This document shows positions 1 through 8,847 of a stretch of DNA of 64,000 bases, one piece after another; positions within the stretch are counted from its first letter, which is position 1; the number at the start of each line of letters is the position of its first letter. Position numbers and translations under genes: made by a program. A model generated the notes under the pieces. The model searched no databases and was not told the DNA's origin. It was given only the letters and a program-made list of their open reading frames with translations. The stretch comes from Nocardia sp. NBC_01327 (GTDB lineage Bacteria > Actinomycetota > Actinomycetes > Mycobacteriales > Mycobacteriaceae). The stretch lies in assembly GCF_035958815.1 (NCBI RefSeq), contig NZ_CP108383.1, forward strand, positions 6,262,001-6,326,000, given 5' to 3'.

Positions 1-344
1 AAACGGAATTTCGGCATCAACCCGTCGAGCAGCGGAATGACCGCCTGATTCTGATTATTGGCGCCGAGGATGGTGTGCGGGTGGCCGATTGCGGCCCGCA
101 GAATTCCTGGTCCTATCTTGACGGGTTCGCCGAACCCCATATTGAAGCCCCAGAGCACCCACACGACCAGCACCAGGGAGAATCCGGTGAAGGCCATGAG
201 TATGGTGTTGACGGCCCATTTCCGTTGCACGATACCGCCGTAGAGGATGGCGATACCGGGAATGCTCATCAGTCCGACGAGCGTGGCAGCAACCAACTGC
301 CAAGCATTGTCGCCGGGGTTCAACCAATCGGGATACGGTGACAT
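1..344 (-). CDS. amt: Ammonium transporter (Amt family), N-terminal part, cut by the window edge
   Basis: The minus-strand frame from an ATG at 344 reads to the window edge and gives about 114 residues starting MSPYPDWLNPGDNAWQLVAA. Hydrophobic segments and the stretch GIAILYGGIVQRKWAVNT followed by WVLWGFNMGFG are characteristic of the first two to three helices of Amt/MEP/Rh ammonium channels. These inner-membrane proteins conduct NH4+/NH3 for nitrogen assimilation. A GAGG sequence lies 12 bases upstream of the ATG. The gene is divergent from glnX, so the 296-base gap to 641 must hold its promoter. The C-terminal three quarters are outside the window, so pore histidines could not be checked. 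Family confidence is high. Confidence 0.88.
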   Translation of the reverse strand, partial: MSPYPDWLNPGDNAWQLVAATLVGLMSIPGIAILYGGIVQRKWAVNTILMAFTGFSLVLVVWVLWGFNMGFGEPVKIGPGILRAAIGHPHTILGANNQNQAVIPLLDGLMPKFR

Positions 345-408
345 GATTCAGCGCTACCTCACCGCGGGAGCGGGCAGGCACCAATCCGCTTCCGGCACTA
401 AAATCGCT

Positions 409-432
409 GTGACGAATGGTGTCTGGCGTCAC
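409..432. promoter_or_regulatory. Inverted repeat GTGACG-N12-CGTCAC upstream of amt
   Basis: GTGACG (409-414) and CGTCAC (427-432) form a perfect 6-bp inverted repeat 65 bases or more upstream of the amt start and in the amt-glnX divergent gap. Its placement suits an operator for the ammonium transporter. GTGAC resembles one half of the actinobacterial GlnR box (GTnAC-n6-GAAAC), but the second half is not matched, so the binding protein is unknown. Nothing else in 345-640 stands out. Confidence 0.35.
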
Positions 433-640
433 ATTTGGTGAACCAAGTGTTGTGCCGCAACGTTTCCCGGCTATTACGCACGGTTAAATCTGGATTTCAC
501 GGCCCGTTCGGCATTCGCCGAGTATGCGAAAAGCTTGACTCGGCAATGCAATTCCAACTGGTCGGAACTCGATCGACACAACCGGGCGAGCTCCCGTACC
601 ATCGCCCTACGGGGAGATGAGCCGTTGAACGGGGGCAGGG

Positions 641-1915
641 GTGCGCAGGAGTCGTCTATCGACGACCGTCCGCAATGCCGCGGGATGGGCGCGACGTTTC
701 GCGCGCACCGCGCCGGGCGTTCTGAGTGCGGTGGTCGCCGGACTCGTCCTGGTTTCGCTGGTCGCTGGTCTGGTGTGCGTGAATCAGCTGGGCGAGAAGC
801 AGACTCGGCGTGATTCCGTGCTGCGGCATACCGAACCGCTCGCCGATGCGTCGCAGCGTCTGTACGTCGCGCTGTCCGCGGCCGATGCGGCCGCCTCCAC
901 GGCCTTTCTCTCCGGCGGCATCGAATCACCCGGGGTGCGCACGCAATACCGGCAGGCCCTGGCGGACGCGGCGGCGGCGCTCGCGGACGCCACCACCGGC
1001 GCCTCCGATGTGCAGACCCGGGAGATCGTGGCCGCCATCGCCGCCGAGCTGCCCTCCTATACCGGACTCGTGGAAGCCGCCCGGGCCAATAATCGCCAGG
1101 GGCTGCCGGTGGGCTCGGCGTATCTGCGGCAGGCGTCGGTGCTCATGCAGCATTCGGTGCTGCCCAATGCCGAGAAGCTGGAACAGAATCGGCTCGGTCA
1201 GCTGCGCGCGGACCAGCGCGATATCTCCGCGCTGCCACTGCTGAGCGTCGCGGTGCTGCTGGTGCTGCTGATCGCGCTCATCGCCGGATCGGTGGTGCTG
1301 CTGCGCCGCACCAACCGCCGGTTCAATCTCGGCGTGACCATCGCCGCGGGCGCGACCGTGCTGGCGCTGCTGTGGATCGGCGCCGCGAGCATCGCCGCGA
1401 CCGGCGTCATCGACACCGGACCCGCGGGGGCCACCGTGCGATTCGAAACCCTCTCGCGGGCACGGATTCTCGCGCAGCAGGCGCGAACCGAGGAGACGAT
1501 GCAGCTCATCACCCGCAGTGATGTCGATGCCAGCGAGGACATCTTCACCGCCGAGACCACGCAGTTGCAGAATCAGCTGCTGACCGTCGTCGCCCCGCAA
1601 TCGGCTGCGCCACAGGCCTTCTCCAGCTGGCAGGCCGGCCATCGCGCCCAGCTCGCCTCGAATCGGAACAATGATTACAACGGCGCGGTGCGCCAGGCCA
1701 TCGGCACCGATGCGGACGGGTCCGCCTTCCGCTTCGCCGCACTCGACGATTCGCTGCGCGCCGAACTCGACCGGACGCGTCAGCAGGTGCGCGACGATGT
1801 GGACGCCGCCGGCGATGCCTTCACCCTGAGCCCGTTCGGCACCCTGGTCCTGCTGCTCGCCGCGGCCGTCGCCATCGTCGTCGGCGTCTGGCCGCGACTA
1901 CAGGAGTTCCTGTGA
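641..1915 (+). CDS. glnX: GlnX-like membrane sensor of the GlnH-PknG pathway
   Basis: 424-residue membrane protein starting at GTG 641. About four hydrophobic segments are visible: residues about 25-50, 195-222, 230-255 and 400-420. They enclose two extracytoplasmic regions of roughly 145 helical residues. It is followed with a 4-base overlap (GTGA) by a lipoprotein gene for a family 3 binding protein, and further on by pknG. That order equals M. tuberculosis Rv0412c-Rv0411c-Rv0410c (glnX-glnH-pknG). There GlnX is the transmembrane partner that senses aspartate/glutamate-loaded GlnH and signals to PknG. The sequence itself is low-complexity and Ala/Leu-rich, so the call rests mostly on context and topology. 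A run of G/A (gggggcaggg) directly precedes the start. Confidence 0.75.
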   Translation: MRRSRLSTTVRNAAGWARRFARTAPGVLSAVVAGLVLVSLVAGLVCVNQLGEKQTRRDSVLRHTEPLADASQRLYVALSAADAAASTAFLSGGIESPGVRTQYRQALADAAAALADATTGASDVQTREIVAAIAAELPSYTGLVEAARANNRQGLPVGSAYLRQASVLMQHSVLPNAEKLEQNRLGQLRADQRDISALPLLSVAVLLVLLIALIAGSVVLLRRTNRRFNLGVTIAAGATVLALLWIGAASIAATGVIDTGPAGATVRFETLSRARILAQQARTEETMQLITRSDVDASEDIFTAETTQLQNQLLTVVAPQSAAPQAFSSWQAGHRAQLASNRNNDYNGAVRQAIGTDADGSAFRFAALDDSLRAELDRTRQQVRDDVDAAGDAFTLSPFGTLVLLLAAAVAIVVGVWPRLQEFL

Positions 1916-2880
1916 GCACGCGCTTTCGAATGCTGCTGATGGCCGGCGCCGCGCTGCTGGTCACCTCCTGCAGCGCGCACGCCCCGAGTTCTCAGCCCAT
2001 GCAGTTGCCCGCCGAGACACTGCTCCCGCCGGGGGCCACCCAAATCACCAGTGCGCCCCAGCGCGGCAGCGATACCTGCGATGCCAATGCGAGTCTGCGC
2101 CCGGGCGCGCCACCGCGTCCCGGTGAGATGCCGGACGGATCCACCATGGCGGCCATCCTCAAGCGCGGGACACTGCGCGTCGGCGTGGACCAGAACTCCT
2201 TCCTGTTCGGCTACCGCAATCCGGCCGACGGTCAGATCGAGGGCTTCGATATCGATATCGCGCGCGAGATCGCCCGCGACATCTTCGGCGACCCGGCCCG
2301 TATCGAACTGCATCCGCTCGACTCCGCGCACCGCCTCACCGCACTGCAGGGCAAGCAGGTCGATATCGTGGTGGAGACCCTCACCCCGACCTGCGAACGC
2401 CGGCAGAGCATCGAATTCTCCTCCGCCTACTTCGTTTCCGATCAGCGGCTGCTGGTGCCGAACAACTCCGGAATCAAGTCCACCGCGGATCTGGCCGGCA
2501 AGAAGGTCTGCGGCGTTGTCGGCACGATTACGCTCAATCCGATCCTCGCGCTCCCGCAACGGCCGACAGTGATCGGTATGAGCAATTGGCTCGACTGCCT
2601 CACCGCCCTGCAGCAGGGGCAGGTGGACGCGGCCAGCACCGATACCCCGATCCTCTACGGCCTCAAGCAGCAGGATCCGAATCTGCAGATGGTCGGCGAC
2701 GCGCTGGCGCAGGACCCCTACGCTGTCGGCGTGCAGCAGGAGACGAAGGATCTGGTGCGCTTCGTCAACGGGGTGCTCGAACGGATCCGCGGTGACGGGA
2801 CCTGGCAGCGCCTCTACAACAATGAATTGGGCGCGCTCGGCCCCACGCCCGGACCGCCCGCACCCCGCTATATCGGGTGA
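1912..2880 (+). CDS. glnH: GlnH-like periplasmic amino-acid-binding lipoprotein
   Basis: 322 residues. The N-terminus is a lipoprotein signal with lipobox VTSC, predicted lipidated Cys20. From about residue 80 the protein has the family 3 solute-binding fold: GTLRVGVDQNS, GFDIDIAREIARDIFGD, VDIVVETLTPTCERR, and AGKKVCGVVGTIT. No ABC permease or ATPase is adjacent; instead the gene overlaps glnX by 4 bases and lies two genes before pknG. It therefore fits the sensory rather than transport GlnH known from mycobacteria and corynebacteria, which binds Asp/Glu/Asn. The start GTG at 1912 is inside the glnX stop, implying translational coupling. Ligand preference cannot be read from the sequence. 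Confidence 0.85.
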   Translation: MSTRFRMLLMAGAALLVTSCSAHAPSSQPMQLPAETLLPPGATQITSAPQRGSDTCDANASLRPGAPPRPGEMPDGSTMAAILKRGTLRVGVDQNSFLFGYRNPADGQIEGFDIDIAREIARDIFGDPARIELHPLDSAHRLTALQGKQVDIVVETLTPTCERRQSIEFSSAYFVSDQRLLVPNNSGIKSTADLAGKKVCGVVGTITLNPILALPQRPTVIGMSNWLDCLTALQQGQVDAASTDTPILYGLKQQDPNLQMVGDALAQDPYAVGVQQETKDLVRFVNGVLERIRGDGTWQRLYNNELGALGPTPGPPAPRYIG

Positions 2881-2886
2881 GCGGCC

Positions 2887-4068
2887 ATGACCGAGAATCC
2901 CCCGCATATTCTCTCCGTCGCCGAAATCGACCGCGATATCGCCTCGCGGGAACGCGAAATCGACGCCATCGCCTCCACTCTGTATGACCTGGACAAGCAT
3001 CCCGGGCTGGTGCTGCTGCGCCGCTTCCCGCCCACCGGGGTCACCGCCCAGCGCTGGGCGCCCGCGCAGGACGCGCTGGACCTGATGTGGGAGGACTTCG
3101 GCCGCCTGCGCACGATTCTCGATCAGGCGCATGCCGCGCGCACCCGCCGCAGGCTCGACGCGCTCGACCGCGAGGAGCTCACCGTGCTCTTGCGCGGACA
3201 GCCGATGGAGGTGGCGCGCACCACGATTCCGCTGGCGCAGCGGACCTTGATCGGGCCGCGCGAGCAGGTGGTGCACATCGGGTTCACCGAACTGGTGACG
3301 CGGATGCGGGCCGCCTTCGCACAGATCGTCGAGGTGCTCGACGCGGTCGACGCGGTGAACAGCCGGGTCATGACCGATATCGCGCCGGTACGGACGGAGC
3401 TGGGGCGGATCGGCACCGGCATACCCGAATTGCGTTCCCTCGCAGCCGATATCGATGATCTCAGTACCCGGGCGACCGCCGATCCACTGACCCTGACCCC
3501 GGCCGAGATCGATCGCCGGCTCGCCGAGATCACCCGCCGCATGCGGGATGCGGAGGTGCTGCGCCGTGAGCTGGCCGCCATGGCCGCGGACCGGGATGGG
3601 ACGATTACGCGTATGCGCACGCAGGTGGAGACACTGCGCACGACCTACGAGCGGGCGCGGTCGGCCCGCATCGCGGTGCAGCGCACCATACTCACCGGAC
3701 CGCTGCCCGAACCTCCCGACAACAGCGCGGTCTTCGATGCGCAATTGTCCGCACTGGCGACCGCTGCGGGCGATCCCACCGCGCTCTGGGAATTGCGCGG
3801 CCGCATTGCCGCCGCGCTGACCACCGCCGCCGAGTCCGAGCAGCTGGCCCAGGGTCTGCTCGATCGCCGGGCCGAACTGCGGGGCCGGCTGGAGGCCTAC
3901 AGCGCCAAGGCCGCGCGCCTGGGTGTCAGCGAGGAGCGGGAGGTCCTGGCCTCGAATCGGATTGCCGCCGGACTGCTGACCCGCAAGCCGTGCGATCTGG
4001 CCGCCGTCACCCGGGCCATTACCGACTACCGGCAGCTCATCGCTCAGAAATCGGGGAGACGACCGTGA
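2887..4068 (+). CDS. Cytoplasmic helical, coiled-coil-rich protein of unknown function in the glnX-pknG operon
   Basis: 393 residues, ATG at 2887 six bases after the glnH stop. No signal peptide or membrane segment is seen. The sequence is almost wholly charged and helical, with heptad-like stretches at about residues 10-40, 70-100, 180-260 and 290-370 (many Arg/Glu/Ala/Leu). I recognise no domain or catalytic motif. The stop overlaps the pknG GTG by 4 bases (GTGA), so the protein is probably made together with the kinase. M. tuberculosis has no gene at this position between glnH and pknG. It may be a scaffold or a cytosolic partner of GlnX or PknG; this is inference from position only. Confidence 0.7.
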   Translation: MTENPPHILSVAEIDRDIASREREIDAIASTLYDLDKHPGLVLLRRFPPTGVTAQRWAPAQDALDLMWEDFGRLRTILDQAHAARTRRRLDALDREELTVLLRGQPMEVARTTIPLAQRTLIGPREQVVHIGFTELVTRMRAAFAQIVEVLDAVDAVNSRVMTDIAPVRTELGRIGTGIPELRSLAADIDDLSTRATADPLTLTPAEIDRRLAEITRRMRDAEVLRRELAAMAADRDGTITRMRTQVETLRTTYERARSARIAVQRTILTGPLPEPPDNSAVFDAQLSALATAAGDPTALWELRGRIAAALTTAAESEQLAQGLLDRRAELRGRLEAYSAKAARLGVSEEREVLASNRIAAGLLTRKPCDLAAVTRAITDYRQLIAQKSGRRP

Positions 4069-6443
4069 ACTGCACCGAAACCGGCTGCACAGGAACGATT
4101 GAGGACGGTTACTGCACGGTGTGCGGCACCGCACCGGCGCGCGGCGGCGAGCTGTCGCCGAACGTGCCCGATGGGCCGCTGCAGTGCGCCGAACCCGGGT
4201 GCGGCGGCACGGTCTCCGACGGCTACTGCGAAATCTGCGGTACCGCGCCGAGCGCCGCGGCCACGCTCGTATCCGGCGCGCAGAGCAGCCGGAGTGTCGC
4301 GGGCTCCCAATCCTTTTCGGTCGGCGGATCGCGGCGCGGCAGCGTCCGCTCGGTGCGGACCGGGACGGGTTCCTCCGGCGGGACGCGCGGACGGCTCGGC
4401 GCGGGCATGGTCACGGTGCCGCCGGTCGCGCCGATCGATCCGTCCGCGGCGGTCATGGCCGATCCGGTGGTGCCGGAGCAGCAGCGGTTCTGCGGGAAGT
4501 GCGATCGGCCGGTCGGGCGCAGCAGGGGCGATCAGCCCGGGCGCAGCGAGGGCTTCTGCGGGCACTGCCGCACCCGATTCTCCTTCACGCCCAAGCTGGT
4601 TCGCGGCGATGTGGTGGGCGGGCAGTACGAGGTGCTGGGGCCGCTGGCGCACGGCGGGCTCGGCTGGATCTATCTGGCGCTCGATCACAAGGTCAACGGG
4701 CGGCCGGTGGTCCTCAAGGGTCTGCTCAATACCGGTGACGCGGATGCCATGCGGGCGGCGGTGGCCGAGCGGCGCTTCCTGTCGCAGGTCGATCATCCGA
4801 ATATCGTGCGCATCTACAACTTCGCCGAGGATATCGGCGCGGACGGTGAGCCGGCCGGGTACATCGTCATGGAGTACGTCGGCGGCACCTCGCTCAAACA
4901 GCTGCTGCGCCGGCGCCGCGAGGCGGAGGGCGTATGGCTGCCCGCCGCACAGGCCATCGCCTACGTCCTGGAAATGCTGCCGCCACTGGGCTATCTGCAT
5001 TCGCGCGGGCTGGCCTACTGCGATTTCAAGCCCGACAATGTGATGCAGACCGAGGAGCAACTCAAGCTCATCGATCTGGGTGCGGTCATCGCCATGAGCG
5101 ATGAGCACAGCGCCATCTACGGCACACCCGGCTATCAGGCGCCGGAGATCGCCGAGACCGGGCCGACCATCGCCTCCGAGGTCTACACCGTGGGCCGCAC
5201 CCTGGCGGTGCTGCTGCTCAAGGTCCCGCAGGAGAACGGGCAGCTGGGCCCGCTGCCGACCCCCGAGACCGAGCCGCTGCTGGCGCGATACGAATCGCTG
5301 TACCGATTCCTGCTGCGCGCAACACATCCCGATCCGCGGGAGCGTTTCAGCGGCACCGACGAGATGACCGATCAGCTCACCGGTGTGCTGCGGGAGGTGC
5401 TCTCGATCGACGACGGGCGCGCCCGGCCGGGATTGTCCGCCCGCTTCGGACCGCCGCGCGGGGTCTTCGGCATCGGCGATGCGCTGCCGGATGATCCCGG
5501 CAGACTCATTGCGGCACTGCCGGTTCCGATGATCGACCCCAACGACAGCGGGGCCGCGCTGCTGGCGAGCACCAGCGCGGTCACCCCGGCGGATCTGGAA
5601 CGCGAACTGACCGCGGGACTGCTCTCGGTGGTGACCGGCAAGGACGAATCGGTGGAGATTCCGCTCCGATTGATCCGCGCCGCACTGGAATTCGGTGACG
5701 CCACCGACGCCCTGCGCCGGATCGACACGCTGGAGCAGACCCTCGAAGGCGATTGGCGACTGATCTGGTTCCGTGGCCAGGCCATGCTGCTGCGCCGCAA
5801 TTGGTTCGCGGCCGCAGCGGAATTCGATGCGCTCTACACCGCGCTGCCCGGCGATCCGGCCCCCAAACTGGCCCTGGCCGTCACCTCGGAGCTCCTGGCC
5901 CGCGACGGTGACGAACCGGATCCGGAGCCCGCACTGCGCAGCGCCACACGGTATTACGAGTTGGTGTGGCGCACCGATCACTCCTACACCAGCGCCGCGT
6001 TCGGGCTGGCGCGGTTGCGGCGTTCGGCCCGCGACCGCGACGGCGCGGTCGCCGTACTCGATCAGGTGGACCCGGCTTCGGCGGTGCACACCGAAGCGGG
6101 TGTGGCGGCCGTGGATACGCTGCTGAGCGTGGAACGCCCGGGCGAGCTCACCGAACACCTGCTACGCGATGCCGGCGGGCGGATCGAACGGCTCACCCTG
6201 GATTCCCGACGCCGGGCCGCACAGGCCCGGCTGCGCGTACTCGAGGCGGCGCTGCACTGGCTGCATCTGGGACGCGTACCCACCGATCACTCCCCGCTGC
6301 TGGGGGTGACACTCGATCTACAGGGGGTGCGTACCGGTTTGGAACGCTGCTATCGCGATCTCGCGCACGACACCGACGACATGTGGGAGCGCATCGCCCT
6401 CGTGGAGCAGGCCAACACCATTCGCCCGAGGACCACGCTGTGA
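4065..6443 (+). CDS. pknG: Serine/threonine protein kinase PknG with an N-terminal zinc-ribbon duplication
   Basis: 792 residues from GTG 4065, which overlaps the preceding stop. Order: two tandem Cys clusters (residues 1-70; each ends GYC-x2-CG), a rubredoxin-like pair CGKC (about 143) and CGHC (about 166), a kinase domain from about 178, then a helical TPR-like C-terminus. Kinase landmarks are GGLGWIYLAL (P-loop), VVLKG (Lys about 217), DFKPDN (catalytic Asp about 320), DLG in place of DFG, and GTPGYQAPE. Rubredoxin-kinase-TPR is the PknG signature; in mycobacteria and corynebacteria it phosphorylates GarA/OdhI to control 2-oxoglutarate flux. The extra Cys clusters at the N-terminus are not present in M. 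tuberculosis PknG as I know it. Soluble protein; substrate GarA is not encoded here. Confidence 0.93.
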   Translation: MNCTETGCTGTIEDGYCTVCGTAPARGGELSPNVPDGPLQCAEPGCGGTVSDGYCEICGTAPSAAATLVSGAQSSRSVAGSQSFSVGGSRRGSVRSVRTGTGSSGGTRGRLGAGMVTVPPVAPIDPSAAVMADPVVPEQQRFCGKCDRPVGRSRGDQPGRSEGFCGHCRTRFSFTPKLVRGDVVGGQYEVLGPLAHGGLGWIYLALDHKVNGRPVVLKGLLNTGDADAMRAAVAERRFLSQVDHPNIVRIYNFAEDIGADGEPAGYIVMEYVGGTSLKQLLRRRREAEGVWLPAAQAIAYVLEMLPPLGYLHSRGLAYCDFKPDNVMQTEEQLKLIDLGAVIAMSDEHSAIYGTPGYQAPEIAETGPTIASEVYTVGRTLAVLLLKVPQENGQLGPLPTPETEPLLARYESLYRFLLRATHPDPRERFSGTDEMTDQLTGVLREVLSIDDGRARPGLSARFGPPRGVFGIGDALPDDPGRLIAALPVPMIDPNDSGAALLASTSAVTPADLERELTAGLLSVVTGKDESVEIPLRLIRAALEFGDATDALRRIDTLEQTLEGDWRLIWFRGQAMLLRRNWFAAAAEFDALYTALPGDPAPKLALAVTSELLARDGDEPDPEPALRSATRYYELVWRTDHSYTSAAFGLARLRRSARDRDGAVAVLDQVDPASAVHTEAGVAAVDTLLSVERPGELTEHLLRDAGGRIERLTLDSRRRAAQARLRVLEAALHWLHLGRVPTDHSPLLGVTLDLQGVRTGLERCYRDLAHDTDDMWERIALVEQANTIRPRTTL

Positions 6444-7558
6444 CCGCCCGCTGCCCGGCGTGCGGCACCTTCGCCGCGGTGAGCGATCGTTTCTGCGAGG
6501 AATGCGGGCGACAGCTCGGGATCCAGCGCATCGCTCTGCCGCCGACCGCCGCACCGACGGCGAACAGCGACAATACGCGTCCGACGATGCTGGTCCGGCC
6601 CGCCGTCGCCACCGTGCAGCGCTACACCGGCACCACGCTGACCTACGACTCGGAGGCGGCGCCGGCGTGCCAGGGGTGCGGCGGTGAGAATTTCGACGCC
6701 GACGGTTTCTGCCTGGTCTGCGGGCAGCGCGGTCCGGAACACGATCGGTTCGAGGCCGATCTCGGCGGGGTCGCGCTGGTCACCGATCGCGGAAACGTGC
6801 ACGCGCACAACGAGGATGCTGTCGCCGTGGCCGTGCTGGAGAGTTCCAATCCCGGCACACCGCCGGCCCTGATCATCGCGGTTTGCGACGGGGTCTCGAC
6901 CTCCGAGGATCCGCAGGCCGCTTCGGGCGCGGCGGTGCGCACCGGGGTCGACGCCTGCCTGACGGCCCTGGCCGCGGGCAGTTCCGCCGAGGACAGCGTC
7001 ATGGCCGGATTGAGCGAGGCGGCGCAGGCCGTCCGCGATATCGGCACCGACGGACGGTCCCCGTCGTGCACCTATGTCGGGGCGGTGGTGCAGTTCGACG
7101 AATCCGGCGGCGCGCATCTCACCGTCGCGAATGTCGGTGACAGCCGGGCCTATTGGCTGCAGGCGGATCCGGACGGCTCACAGCGCCTCACTCTGGACGA
7201 TTCCCTCGCCCAGGAAATGGTCAATACCGGCGCCATGGACCCGGACAGCGCCATGGACAGCCCGCACGCCCACGTGCTGACCCGCTGGCTCGGCGCGGAC
7301 GGCGAACCCCGGCCGTGGTCGGACCACTGTGTGCGGACACTGCACGCCCGCGCACCCGGCGTCCTGCTGATCTGCAGCGACGGACTCTGGAACTATCTGC
7401 CCGAATCCCCGGCGCTGGCCGCGATCGCCACCGCCGACGCACCCATGCCCGCCGCGCGCGCTCTCGTCGACTACGCGCTGGCCGCCGGCGGCAAGGACAA
7501 CATCACCGTCGCGCTCGTTCCCGTTCCGTTCTCCGAGCAACCAGGAGAAGCACCATGA
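6440..7558 (+). CDS. PP2C-family serine/threonine phosphatase with N-terminal zinc ribbons
   Basis: 372 residues from GTG 6440, overlapping the pknG stop by 4 bases. The first 100 residues contain two Cys pair sets (CPAC/CEEC and CQGC/CLVC). The PP2C (PPM) domain follows: DRGNVHAHNEDA, IIAVCDGVS (metal-binding Asp), VANVGDSRAYWL, ICSDGLWNY, and GGKDNITVALV. All metal-binding Asp motifs appear intact, so an active Mn/Mg-dependent phosphatase is expected. Its position directly after the kinase suggests it reverses PknG phosphorylation or acts on PknG substrates. The zinc ribbons resemble those of its neighbours PknG and the FHA protein, hinting at a shared docking mode. Confidence 0.9.
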   Translation: MTARCPACGTFAAVSDRFCEECGRQLGIQRIALPPTAAPTANSDNTRPTMLVRPAVATVQRYTGTTLTYDSEAAPACQGCGGENFDADGFCLVCGQRGPEHDRFEADLGGVALVTDRGNVHAHNEDAVAVAVLESSNPGTPPALIIAVCDGVSTSEDPQAASGAAVRTGVDACLTALAAGSSAEDSVMAGLSEAAQAVRDIGTDGRSPSCTYVGAVVQFDESGGAHLTVANVGDSRAYWLQADPDGSQRLTLDDSLAQEMVNTGAMDPDSAMDSPHAHVLTRWLGADGEPRPWSDHCVRTLHARAPGVLLICSDGLWNYLPESPALAAIATADAPMPAARALVDYALAAGGKDNITVALVPVPFSEQPGEAP

Positions 7559-8847
7559 GTTCCCCTGCCGTCACAGGCATTTCGATCAGCGTCGATCAGA
7601 ACCCGTATCTGGCCGAGGGCGTGCGCACGGTGGACGCCGTCATCTCGGTCGAGACCACCGATGAGCTGATGGTCGCCGCTCCCCCGGCCGAGCGGGTCGA
7701 GATCCTGATCATCGATTGCTCCGGCTCCATGGGCGCGGGCGACAAGTTCGCGGGCGCGCGCAATGCCACCCTGGCGGCACTGCAGGTCATCGCCGACGGT
7801 ACCCGGTTCGCGATTGTCGAGGGCACAGACAAGGCCGAGGTCGTCTATCCCCGCGACGGCGCTACCGCGGTGGCCGACAACAGGTCTCGCACCGAGGCCC
7901 GGCACGCGCTGGACAGGTTGAAGCCGCACGGCGGCACCGCCATGGGCACCTGGCTCGGACTCGCGCGCATGATCGCGCAGCGGCATCCGAGCGCCATGGC
8001 GCACGCCATCCTGCTCACCGACGGCCGCAACGAACACGAGAAGCCGCAGCAGCTCGCCGCGGAGATCAAAGCCTCGGAGGGGTTGTTCACCTGCGACTGC
8101 CGCGGTGTCGGCGCCGATTGGGAGCCGAACGAACTGCGGGCCATCGCGGGGGCGCTGCACGGCACGCTCGATGTGGTGCGGACGCCGGATCTGCTGGCCG
8201 CCGATTTCGCCGAGATGATGCAGACCTCCATGGCGAAGGCCATTCCGGAACTCACACTGCGGGTGTGGACACCGGTCGGGGCGGCGGTGCGCATGGTCAA
8301 ACAGGTGGATCCGTCGATCACGGACTTCACCGCGCGCCGCACCGAGACCTCCGCCCAGATCGGGGAGTACCCGCTGGGGGCCTGGGGCGCCGAGGAGCGC
8401 GAATATCACCTGCAGATCGAGTTGGAGCCCGCACCGCCGGGACGCGAAAAACTTGCTGCCCGAATCAGTCTCGTGGCCGAGGGCGAGGTGCTGGGGCAGG
8501 GACTGGTGAAGGCGGCATGGACCACTGATACCGATCTCTCCGCGCGCATCAGCCGGCGGGTGGCCCACTACACCGGCCAGGCCGAGCTGGCCGAGGCCGT
8601 GCAGGAGGGCCTGACGGCGCGCAAGGTGGGCGATCTGGCCACCGCCACCGCCAAACTGCAGCGGGCCGTGCAGCTGGCCAACGAGTCCGGCAACGAGAAC
8701 ACCGCGAAACTGCTCAAAGCCGTTGTCGAGGTGGATGATCGGACCGGGACGGTCCGGCTGCGGGCTCATATCGACGCGGCCGACGAGATCGCCCTGGATG
8801 TGCGTTCGAGCAAGACCGCGCGCGTTCGCAAGGAGAGCGGTTCGTAA
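7555..8847 (+). CDS. VWA-domain protein of the pknG cassette
   Basis: 430 residues; ATG 7555 overlaps the phosphatase stop and is preceded by AGGAG. A von Willebrand factor A domain spans about residues 45-230 with an intact MIDAS motif DCSGSMG, a distal Thr (GGTAMGTW) and a third MIDAS-type Asp (ILLTDGRNE). After it comes a beta-rich region (about 235-330), then a helical C-terminal part. No signal peptide or transmembrane segment, so it is cytosolic. VWA/FHA/PP2C/kinase gene clusters are found in many actinobacteria; the VWA protein usually acts as an assembly platform. Its exact partner here is not known. Confidence 0.85.
   Translation: MSSPAVTGISISVDQNPYLAEGVRTVDAVISVETTDELMVAAPPAERVEILIIDCSGSMGAGDKFAGARNATLAALQVIADGTRFAIVEGTDKAEVVYPRDGATAVADNRSRTEARHALDRLKPHGGTAMGTWLGLARMIAQRHPSAMAHAILLTDGRNEHEKPQQLAAEIKASEGLFTCDCRGVGADWEPNELRAIAGALHGTLDVVRTPDLLAADFAEMMQTSMAKAIPELTLRVWTPVGAAVRMVKQVDPSITDFTARRTETSAQIGEYPLGAWGAEEREYHLQIELEPAPPGREKLAARISLVAEGEVLGQGLVKAAWTTDTDLSARISRRVAHYTGQAELAEAVQEGLTARKVGDLATATAKLQRAVQLANESGNENTAKLLKAVVEVDDRTGTVRLRAHIDAADEIALDVRSSKTARVRKESGS

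Noticed and set aside
409..432. GlnR box upstream of amt
   Set aside because: Only the GTGAC half matches; the GAAAC half at the required spacing is absent, so it is reported just as an inverted repeat.
1780..4134. Long open frame on the minus strand opposite glnH and the coiled-coil gene
   Set aside because: Translation is Arg/Gly/His-rich with no domain; it is the codon-position shadow of the plus-strand genes in high-GC DNA.
4044..6158. 704-codon minus-strand frame opposite pknG
   Set aside because: Same shadow effect; pknG has complete kinase motifs on the other strand.
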